From: Clostridia bacterium
Lineage (GTDB): Bacteria; Bacillota; Clostridia; Oscillospirales; CAG-272
Assembly: GCA_017387685.1 (NCBI GenBank)
Contig: JAFOEU010000102.1
Location: forward strand, 1 to 46,975
Reading direction: 5' to 3'
Length of the DNA stretch: 46,975 bases
The notes under the pieces are model-generated. The model was not told where the DNA came from. It did not search any database and saw only the letters and a program-made list of their open reading frames with translations. Shown in pieces: positions 15,642 to 22,605 of this stretch (position 1 is the stretch's first letter; every line of letters starts with the position of its first letter). A program made the translations under genes and the position numbers.

Positions 15642-17114
15642 ATGACAGGCGTTATTTACGCAAGATATTCCTCGGATAATCAAAGAGAGGAATCTATCGA
15701 AGGTCAGCTTCGCGAATGCACGGCGTTTGCACAAAAGAACGATATCAAGATTATTGAGCATTATATTGACAGAGCCTACTCTGCCAAAACGGACAACCGT
15801 CCCGAATTTCAAAGAATGATCCGGGAAAGTGCTCGAAAAGCGTATGATGTGGTGATCGTATGGAAGCTCGACAGGTTTTCGAGAAACCGTTTTGACTCTG
15901 CTAAATACAAAGCTGCTCTGAAAAAGAACAATGTGCGCGTAGTTTCCGCAACCGAGGCTATATCCGAGGGTGCAGAGGGTATTATTCTTGAATCGGTACT
16001 TGAAGGAATGGCAGAGTATTACTCAGCAGACCTTTCGGAAAAGGTTACAAGAGGTCATACCGAAAATGCTCTCAAATGTCAATCCAACGGCAGCATTGTT
16101 CCATACGGGTACGTAGTCGACAAAGAAAAGCATTATCAGATCGATCCCGAAAAAGCGCCCGTAGTTCTTGAAATATTCAATCGCTATACAAGCGGGGAAA
16201 CGGTTACAGAGATCATAACCGACCTTAACGCCAGAGGTCTTCGCACGTCAAAAGGAAACGAATTCAACAAAAACAGTCTTCATCATATGTTGAAGAATCG
16301 CAAATACCTCGGTGAGTACCGCTACAACAATATCGTTACACCGGGAGGAATTCCCGCAATCGTTCCCGAAGACATTTTCAATAGAGCCGTTACTATCTTG
16401 GAAAGCAACAAACGCGCTCCTGCGAGAAAGAAGGCTAAGGAAGATTATTTACTTACTACAAAGCTTTTCTGCGGAGATTGTCTTGCGATGATGGTTGGCG
16501 ACAGCGCACAAAAAAGCAACGGTAATATATACCGTTATTATAAGTGTGTAGGAGCAAAAAAACATATTTGTCGCAAAAAAGCCGTCCGTAAGGAATGGAT
16601 CGAAGAAATAGCTTTTAAGCTTACGATGAAGATATTGATGAGTGATGACGATCTTCAAAAAATAGCCGATAGGATTATGGAGTTACAAAAAGCCGAAAAC
16701 ACAATAATCCCAATACTTGAACGGCAACTCGAAGATATTCGCGCTTCTATTGATAACATGCTCAAAGCCATCGAAATGGGAGTGTGCACGCGTTCAACGA
16801 AAACCCGCCTTGAAGAACTTGAGGCAGAAGAAGAAAGAATCAAGTGTGACATTGAACGCGAACAAATGGGATCTCAACTAATTACCGAGGATCAGATCTG
16901 GTATATCTTTGAAAAATTCCGTAAAATGGACTTGTCAATGCCAAGGCAGCGCCAACGTCTTTTTGACAGCTTTCTGCAATCAATCGTTCTTTTCGATGAC
17001 AGACTTATTATATCGTTTAATTATCGCAGTCAACCCGTTACAATTATGCTCGATCAACTGGTTGAGTTTGTTAATGGGGACATTTCGGATTTGAAAAGTT
17101 CAGCTTCACCATAA
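15642..17114 (+). CDS. Large serine recombinase
   Basis: A 490-residue site-specific recombinase. The resolvase domain (1-145) has the nucleophile region YARYSSDNQ and the conserved IVWKLDRFSRNRFD; then come the recombinase domain (about 155-260), a zinc ribbon (CGDC ... CVGAKKHIC, about 275-305) and a coiled coil (about 340-410). Such enzymes insert and excise phages and islands by cutting attP/attB with a phosphoserine link. AAAGGGG site upstream. It is the likely integrase of the 11.7-17.5 kb island. Length and motifs look intact. Confidence 0.93.
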   Translation: MTGVIYARYSSDNQREESIEGQLRECTAFAQKNDIKIIEHYIDRAYSAKTDNRPEFQRMIRESARKAYDVVIVWKLDRFSRNRFDSAKYKAALKKNNVRVVSATEAISEGAEGIILESVLEGMAEYYSADLSEKVTRGHTENALKCQSNGSIVPYGYVVDKEKHYQIDPEKAPVVLEIFNRYTSGETVTEIITDLNARGLRTSKGNEFNKNSLHHMLKNRKYLGEYRYNNIVTPGGIPAIVPEDIFNRAVTILESNKRAPARKKAKEDYLLTTKLFCGDCLAMMVGDSAQKSNGNIYRYYKCVGAKKHICRKKAVRKEWIEEIAFKLTMKILMSDDDLQKIADRIMELQKAENTIIPILERQLEDIRASIDNMLKAIEMGVCTRSTKTRLEELEAEEERIKCDIEREQMGSQLITEDQIWYIFEKFRKMDLSMPRQRQRLFDSFLQSIVLFDDRLIISFNYRSQPVTIMLDQLVEFVNGDISDLKSSASP

Positions 17115-17147
17115 AGAAAGCACCTTGCAACGCAAGGTGCTTTCTTT
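17113..17147 (+). terminator. Terminator of the recombinase gene
   Basis: A perfect 16-bp stem (17113-17128 with 17132-17147), arms AAAGAAAGCACC-type, 3-nt loop, overlapping the recombinase stop and ending in TTTCTTT. Confidence 0.85.
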
Positions 17148-17280
17148 ATGCTTATTTTTACAGAATCAGAACTCCGCGAGTTTGCACAGCAAACTCGCTA
17201 TAGTGTGCGGCAAGCTGTATTGCAGTTTAGCTCCAATTTTATCCGCACACATGAGTTCAGATTCTCGTACGGGTCACCAA
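17148..17280. other. Island edge: hairpin and tRNA-3'-end-like fragment
   Basis: Contains a perfect 10-bp hairpin (17176-17185 with 17189-17198) and, at 17251-17278, a piece resembling a tRNA T arm plus acceptor end (ATGAG-loop-CTCGT, then ACGGGTCACCA). No 5' tRNA half is present. It could be the attachment-site remnant of the serine-recombinase island. Confidence 0.35.
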
Positions 17281-17317
17281 AAACAAAAGCACGATGCGTT
17301 GCATCGTGCTTTTGTTT
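17281..17317 (+). terminator. Strong hairpin with T-rich arm
   Basis: Perfect 17-bp stem (17281-17297 with 17301-17317), A-rich 5' arm and T-rich 3' arm, so it can stop transcription in both directions between the island and the following genes. Confidence 0.7.
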
Positions 17318-17320
17318 TAT

Positions 17321-17507
17321 CCAAGCCGCAGGCTTGGTATATCATCACGCGCCAGCGTGTATATCATCGCCGTAGGCGTATATCATCACGCGGAGCGTGT
17401 ATTTCTGCGGCTTGATGATATACAAGGCTTCGCCTTGATGATATACAATTCCTTCGGAATTGATGATATACACGCCTTCGGCGGATGATATGCACGCCTA
17501 CGGCGTG
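17321..17507. repeat. Array of eight mini-hairpins with TATATCATC/TGATGATATAC spacers
   Basis: Eight short palindromes (4-7-bp stems, 3-4-nt loops; for example CCAAGCC-gca-GGCTTGG, CAAGGC-ttc-GCCTTG, CACGCC-tac-GGCGTG) are separated by a constant spacer. The spacer reads TATATCATC at 17338, 17360 and 17379, and its reverse complement form TGATGATATAC at 17413, 17436 and 17461, with a decayed copy at 17484. The direction flips at about 17400. Stems vary while spacers do not. Confidence 0.85.
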
Positions 17508-17515
17508 ATTGAGCC

Positions 17516-17953
17516 TTATTCTCTGCTCTGCCGCTTTTGCTTCAGCGCTTCATTGACCTTTTTGGTATTTGCTTTGGTTACCGAAAAGATCACCGCCCAG
17601 ATCGCTATGAAGCCGATGATGAATATCAAGCTGAAAACGATTATGGGCATCACGCCGTTTTCGATCCAACCGTTGAGGAGATATGTGATCAGATAACAGA
17701 CATACAATACCCCGCCGTGGATCAGGATGGCAATCGTCAAGGGCAGTCGTTCTATTTGGTATACTACGTTTGAGCCTCCCACAATGAACGCAAGGATGTA
17801 TAACGAAACTATACCGACGCAAATCTGACCTGTGCTGACCGCATCCACTTCTGCCACGCTGTTCAGTATCAGATATACCACAGCCAATACGATCGGTCCG
17901 AAGCCTCCGGCAATCAGTCCGCGGAGAAAAAATTCCGATGCAAGCTTTTTCAT
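17516..17953 (-). CDS. DUF3021 family membrane protein
   Basis: A 145-residue protein with four membrane segments (about 10-32, 40-62, 72-94, 102-125) and a basic C-terminal tail. Length, topology and the gene order (directly after a LytTR regulator that lacks a receiver) fit DUF3021, which is thought to control its partner LytTR protein at the membrane. Its ATG begins right after the LytTR stop, with an AGGAGGT site inside the upstream gene. Last gene of the operon. Confidence 0.78.
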   Translation of the reverse strand: MKKLASEFFLRGLIAGGFGPIVLAVVYLILNSVAEVDAVSTGQICVGIVSLYILAFIVGGSNVVYQIERLPLTIAILIHGGVLYVCYLITYLLNGWIENGVMPIIVFSLIFIIGFIAIWAVIFSVTKANTKKVNEALKQKRQSRE

Positions 17954-18391
17954 TTATTCATACCTCCTTCTGATCTCCGCAAAGCAGCGTCTTGAAACGT
18001 ATTCGCGGTATCCGCAAGCAAACACGGCGTCAACTCCTCCGCTGAAAACGGCATCAAAGCGCGTAATACGCTGCTCGTTCGCAATTGCTGATTTGTTGAT
18101 ACGGATAAAATACGATGGCAAGATCTCCTCTAAATCGCGAAGTCTGTCACGGACGGTGTAGCGATCACCCGCCGTGTCAATTGCCACAACTTTTCTGTCG
18201 ATAACGGTTATGCATTCGATTTCAGCAAAAGCAAGCCTGCGCATTGCATTGTCGCGATACCCCACAATGCTGTCCGCGCCCGTGTATTCGCGGACGAGAT
18301 TTTCTATCTGCTCGCTCAGGGCAGACGGCGCGTGAACAGTCACGGTCACCGATTCCTCCGCATTTTTATCTATTATGAGTTTATATTTCAT
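17954..18391 (-). CDS. LytTR-domain DNA-binding protein without receiver
   Basis: A 145-residue protein. The start at 18391 has AGGA 6 nt upstream; a longer frame would overlap the permease gene. The N-terminal 45 residues are a short alpha/beta domain; residues about 50-145 are LytTR (ITVIDRKVVAIDTAGDRY, LEEILPSYFIRINKSAIAN). Without a receiver it cannot be phosphorylated and is probably controlled by the DUF3021 membrane protein coded next. It likely regulates the exporter operon it belongs to. Confidence 0.85.
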   Translation of the reverse strand: MKYKLIIDKNAEESVTVTVHAPSALSEQIENLVREYTGADSIVGYRDNAMRRLAFAEIECITVIDRKVVAIDTAGDRYTVRDRLRDLEEILPSYFIRINKSAIANEQRITRFDAVFSGGVDAVFACGYREYVSRRCFAEIRRRYE

Positions 18392-18399
18392 AGTTTTTC

Positions 18400-19131
18400 C
18401 TACTGCTTTTTCATTTGTCCGATAAAGCACAGCACCGCCGCCGCAGAAGCAATAACACTATAAATAACGATCGGCAGAATGTGCGCTCCCGCAGCCTCAA
18501 AATTACCGCTGAAAAGTGCTTTTTCAAATTCTACAGCGTGAACGAAAGGCAGTGCATTCGCTATTTTTCCAAACGCACCGCCGACGAGCTCGAGATCAAA
18601 CCAAACGCCTGAAAGCCACGCCGAGAGATTGGTCAGCAAAGCTCCGCAAATACCGCCGACCTGCTTTACCCCCAAAAGACTTCCGCAAAGGAGTCCGAGC
18701 GCGATATTGAATACCACCATCGGGATTATCCCAATCACGGCATAGATCACGTTCACTCTGACGGTCAGCCCGAGCGGGATCGCAAAAAGATAGCATATCA
18801 CCGCCTGCCCGAGCGCGATGGGTATGATCGGTAGCATATATCCGAGAATGAAATCAAATCCCGTCAGCGGAGTTGTGTAAAGCCTCTGCAAAAGCGCGCT
18901 TTCGCGGTCTTTGGCAGCCAAGGTTGCCGAAAAGAGAGTTATAAACGAAAGTCCGAAGACGGTGATGCCGGGAGTCAGCGTATCGATCTCAAACATACTC
19001 ACAGGGATGTTTGCTTGAATTGCGCTGAGAAGCAGGAGCAAAACGAGCGGAAATCCAAGCCCGAAGCATAGATTCAGCGGATCGCGCAATATTTCTTTCG
19101 CGCATCTTCTCGAAAAAGTCAAAAGCCTCAT
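18400..19131 (-). CDS. ABC-2 type exporter permease
   Basis: A 243-residue membrane protein with six membrane segments. The region LFSATLAAKDRESALLQRLYTTPL between segments 2 and 3 is the usual ABC-2 coupling motif. Its start overlaps the ATPase stop by 4 nt. Together they form an export pump, perhaps for antibiotics, lipids or peptides; substrate unknown. Ends 9 nt before the LytTR start. Confidence 0.88.
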   Translation of the reverse strand: MRLLTFSRRCAKEILRDPLNLCFGLGFPLVLLLLLSAIQANIPVSMFEIDTLTPGITVFGLSFITLFSATLAAKDRESALLQRLYTTPLTGFDFILGYMLPIIPIALGQAVICYLFAIPLGLTVRVNVIYAVIGIIPMVVFNIALGLLCGSLLGVKQVGGICGALLTNLSAWLSGVWFDLELVGGAFGKIANALPFVHAVEFEKALFSGNFEAAGAHILPIVIYSVIASAAAVLCFIGQMKKQ

Positions 19132-19856
19132 ACTGTCCCCTCCTTTACGATAGCAACGAAAGCGGATTCAAAGTCACAGACGCCCGCGCGAGCCTTCAGT
19201 TCATCGGCAGTTCCGACGGCAAGCAATCTGCCGTCCTTCATAATGCCGATCCTGTCGGAAAGTGCCTCGGCTTCTTCCATATAATGCGTAGTCAGAATGA
19301 CGGTCACCCTTCCCTTAAGTGAACGGATCGCATCCCACAGAGCGTGTCTTGCGATAACGTCAAGTCCAAGCGTAGGTTCATCGAGAAAGAGTATCTCGGG
19401 CTCGCAGATCAGCGCCATTGCAATACTGAGGCGGCGTTGCCATCCGCCCGAAAGCTTGGCTGCTTTTCGTTTCAAGACGCCGTCAAGATCAAACCGCGCG
19501 GAAAGCTCCCCGATCTTCTCTTGCGTTTTCTCTTTTGAAAAACCGTAAATACCGCAGATCAGCTCAAGGTTTTCTTTCACGGAAAGGTTCGGCGCGACCG
19601 CTGTCTCCTGAGGCGAAACGCCGATTATTCGCTTGACCTCGTCAGCTTGCCCGATTATACCGTATCCACCCACAAAAGCCTCGCCCGCAGAGGGCTTGCT
19701 CAAGCCTGTCAGCATTTTGACCGTCGTAGTCTTGCCCGCGCCGTTGACACCGAGCAGAGAAAACAGCTCTCCGCGCGCAATTTCAAGATCAAGACCGTCC
19801 ACGGCGGTTATCCCTTTATAACGCTTGGTAAGTCCGAGAGTTCTGATAGCATACAT
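19128..19856 (-). CDS. ABC exporter ATPase (ABC-2 partner)
   Basis: A 242-residue ATPase with Walker A GVNGAGKTT (about 36-44), Q-loop VSPQETA, signature LSGGWQRRLSIA, Walker B ILFLDEPTLGLD and switch His in LTTHYMEEAEALSDRI. This is the DrrA/CcmA-like subgroup. First gene of the operon ATPase, permease, LytTR, DUF3021. The upstream minus-strand region holds a GGAGG site and a TATAAT-like box near 19880. Confidence 0.93.
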   Translation of the reverse strand: MYAIRTLGLTKRYKGITAVDGLDLEIARGELFSLLGVNGAGKTTTVKMLTGLSKPSAGEAFVGGYGIIGQADEVKRIIGVSPQETAVAPNLSVKENLELICGIYGFSKEKTQEKIGELSARFDLDGVLKRKAAKLSGGWQRRLSIAMALICEPEILFLDEPTLGLDVIARHALWDAIRSLKGRVTVILTTHYMEEAEALSDRIGIMKDGRLLAVGTADELKARAGVCDFESAFVAIVKEGTV

Positions 19857-19978
19857 TTATCCACGCCTCCTTTTTTAATATTATAGCACAAAACCGCGCA
19901 AAAATCTATATTTTTGTCTCTTCGGTCATTTGCGGAGGCTCATCGGTTTCATATTTTTGCAAAAGCTCATATTTTATC

Positions 19979-20007
19979 TTGACAACCGTGCGAAAAACAG
20001 TTATAAT
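19979..20007 (+). promoter_or_regulatory. Promoter of the ceramidase-like gene
   Basis: TTGACA (19979-19984), 17 nt, TATAAT (20002-20007), with GGAGG at 20026-20030 before the ATG at 20040. Confidence 0.78.
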
Positions 20008-20039
20008 ATAACCAACTAATCAAACGGAGGCTACACGCC

Positions 20040-21521
20040 ATGTCAAAGCTCAGATTCGGTTGGGGAGAGGTTTCGCTCGTTCCCGAAGGGAAAAAGATAA
20101 ATCTTGCAGGTCAGTTTTATGAAAGAATAACCGACGAGGTTCGCGATCCGATCGCGGTCACGGCACTTGCCGTTGAGGGCGAGGATATCGCCATCTTCTG
20201 CTCCTGCGACCTTGAAAGCACAAGCTACACCCTTCTCTGCGCTGCCAGAGATATTCTGAAAAACGAAAAAAACTTTCCTTATTATAATAAGGTGATCGTC
20301 AACGCGATCCACTCGCACACCTCGATCTCCTACTCTAACTACAGTGACGCCTACGGCAGCACGCTGAGCGTCCTCGACAAATACATTCCCGAGGGCGTTG
20401 GCTACGAGGAATTCGCAAGTGCGGATTCGGGCGATCTGCTCGACGGTGAGGCGGCTTTTGATTTTATCGCACATAAGATCGCCGATGCGGCTGTCCTTGC
20501 ATATGAAGATCTCAAAGCGGGCAAATATGCTCCCGGCTTCGGCCGCGCAGCTGTCGGAATGTGCCGCCGCGTTTGCTATGATGACGGCAGCGCGAAGATG
20601 TGGGGCGACACCAATTTCGCCAACTTCACTGAGCTTGAGGGCGGAAACGACAGCGGAATTGAGATGCTTTTCATCACCGATGAGAACGAAAAGCTCACGG
20701 GCGTTGTTGCCAATCTCGCCTGCCCCGCGCAGACACTTGAACACAGAAGCATCATATCCGCCGATTTCTGGGGCGACGTCAAGAAAAATCTCCGTGCGAA
20801 ATTCGGCGCGGACGTTCATCTGCTCCCTCTCTGCTCTCCCGCGGGCGACCAGTGCCCCCGCGATATGATCCGTTGGGTCGAGCCCGAGACACCTATCAAC
20901 GATCCCAACATCATCCGCGAAAACGTACCCTACCGTCGCGCCGATCCCTCGATGTTCGATATCAAGGGCTGTATCCGCGCGGCTCGCAGAATTACCGATG
21001 AGATCCTTTACGCTTACGAGGATATCGAAGCATATATTTCCGATGCGGAATTCGTCCACAAGGTCATCGCACTCGATATGCCCGTCCGCCGTGTAACCAT
21101 TGAGGAAAAGGACCGCGCGCTCGAGGCGATCAAGACCTTCTTCGCAAATCATAAGGGCACGCTCACCTTCAAGGACAGCGCCGCAATGCACGTCCACGCG
21201 GGAACGGTAACACGTTACGAGGTTCAGCAGACGGTCAACACCGACGAGATCGAAATTCACATCCTGAAGCTCGGTGACGTTGCGTTCGCGACCTGCCCCT
21301 ACGAGCTCTTCCTCGACTTCGGCAACCGAATCCGCTCGCGCAGTAAAGCCGCACAGACCTTCCTCGTTCAGCTCTGCTGAGGAAACAAGGGATATCTGCC
21401 CACGGAAAAGGCAGAAAAAGGCGGTCACTACTCCGCATACGTTTCAAGCGGCACCTCGGGCCACGAGGGCGGCGACCTCCTCGTCCGCAAAACGCTGACC
21501 GAGATCAATAAGATGTTTTAA
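20040..21521 (+). CDS. Ceramidase-like hydrolase interrupted by an in-frame TGA
   Basis: The frame codes for 446 residues to a TGA at 21378-21380 and then goes on, in the same frame, for 46 more codons to TAA at 21519, giving 493 residues. The start (FGWGEVSLVPEGKKINLAGQ) and VNAIHSHTS resemble the neutral/alkaline ceramidase N-terminal family; the part after the TGA (GYLPTEKA, GGHYSAYVSSG, GGDLLV) also belongs to this fold and ends at a normal terminator. So TGA is either a recent nonsense mutation or is read through (for example as selenocysteine). No signal peptide, so probably cytoplasmic. Other genes here use TGA as a normal stop. Confidence 0.72.
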
Positions 21522-21530
21522 CATAAATAA

Positions 21531-21566
21531 GGAAGGAAATCCGCGGATTTCCTTCCTTTTTTATTT
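21531..21566 (+). terminator. Bidirectional terminator between convergent genes
   Basis: A 26-bp perfect palindrome (21531-21556) with an A-rich 5' flank and TTTTTTATTT after it. It serves the plus-strand hydrolase gene and the convergent minus-strand operon. Confidence 0.88.
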
Positions 21567-21567
21567 A

Positions 21568-22605
21568 TCAAAATACGTTTTTTGTAGTGTTTTCGTTTAC
21601 GGGGAAGACAACGTCATCGGGATAGAAGCTGTAGCCGCGAATGAACGCGCGGTCGGCTTCGTCCTTGATGTAGTTGACAACGTATATCTCGCCGTCGGAA
21701 AACTGCACCCATCCCGTATATCCGAGATCGGGGCTCGGGTTGCGGTCGTAATCAAGCGGCATAATGCGAACGCGCTGATCGCGCCTGCCGGTCGCCTCGA
21801 TACTTTCTCGACTCATAAAAGCGGCAAACATGTTCTGCGTTCCCGAGGGGATATAACGGTATGTGACCATAACGCTGCCGTCCGCAAGGAATCCCGAAAC
21901 GGGGCGGTGTCCGCTGTCCATCGAGGTTTTATATATCTCCGACCAGGTCTCTCCGCCGTCGGCGGAGAGTACCTTGAGGATCGGACATCCCTTGAGGGAA
22001 TTTTCGCGAAGGTATGCTACGAGTTTATTTTCACCATATTCGAGGATTGAAACCTCGCAGAGATTGTATCTCGGATCTGCGGCAACAGTCACGCGATCAG
22101 ACCAAGTTTTGCCTTCGTCATCACTGTACCATAGATACTGCTCGAGCTTGCCCGTTTCAGCGCTCTTGAAGTGCGCCGCAACGATGAGTCTGCCGCTTTT
22201 GAGCTGACGGTATTTGTCGGGAACGATTCCGCAGAATGGGAGTCTGATCGGATCGCTCCAAATCTCTCCCTCGGAATCACCGAGCCAGAGATAGTTTTCA
22301 GCCTCTCGGTTTTCGTTTCCGTAGACCTTGTCGCAGATAATGGCAAGCGAACCGTCATTCAGCTTTGAGATGCGCGCGCAGTTGAAATACTCGCCCGCGT
22401 GTCCCTTTTCGGTCAGCGGATGCTTCTGTGACCACGTTCTGCCCCGATCGGTGCTTTCGGTGAGCATCACGCGCGCCGCCTCGCGGTTCTTGTGATGCTC
22501 GCATTCCGAAAACACACAGACCAGCTTTCCGCCGTCGGTGAGCACTACGTCAGGCCATGCCTCGTATATCGAATCGTCACGGCTGACGTTGAATTTTTGA
22601 ATCAT
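21568..22605 (-). CDS. BNR/Asp-box (sialidase-like) beta-propeller protein
   Basis: A 345-residue protein with at least three Asp boxes of the form SxDxGxTW (STDRGRTW about 51-58, SDDEGKTW about 161-168, SADGGETW about 214-221), the signature of six-bladed sialidase-type propellers. No signal peptide is visible, so it probably acts in the cytoplasm on imported glycans, or is a catalytically unproven relative. Its start overlaps the stop of the secreted beta-helix protein (ATGA), so the two are translated together. Confidence 0.8.
   Translation of the reverse strand: MIQKFNVSRDDSIYEAWPDVVLTDGGKLVCVFSECEHHKNREAARVMLTESTDRGRTWSQKHPLTEKGHAGEYFNCARISKLNDGSLAIICDKVYGNENREAENYLWLGDSEGEIWSDPIRLPFCGIVPDKYRQLKSGRLIVAAHFKSAETGKLEQYLWYSDDEGKTWSDRVTVAADPRYNLCEVSILEYGENKLVAYLRENSLKGCPILKVLSADGGETWSEIYKTSMDSGHRPVSGFLADGSVMVTYRYIPSGTQNMFAAFMSRESIEATGRRDQRVRIMPLDYDRNPSPDLGYTGWVQFSDGEIYVVNYIKDEADRAFIRGYSFYPDDVVFPVNENTTKNVF

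Noticed and set aside
17251-17278. Complete tRNA gene
   Set aside because: Only a T-arm and acceptor-like end is present; there is no matching 5' half and the T loop is atypical.
17321-17507. CRISPR array
   Set aside because: The constant part is only 9-11 bp, the variable parts are short palindromes, direction flips midway, and no cas genes are near.
20043-21428. Minus-strand frame of 461 codons opposite the ceramidase-like gene
   Set aside because: Antisense shadow; no ribosome binding site and no recognisable fold.
20040-21521. Genome-wide reassignment of TGA to a sense codon
   Set aside because: Many genes here end normally with TGA, including the response regulator, the LexA-like repressor, the second permease of the opp operon and the oxidoreductase.
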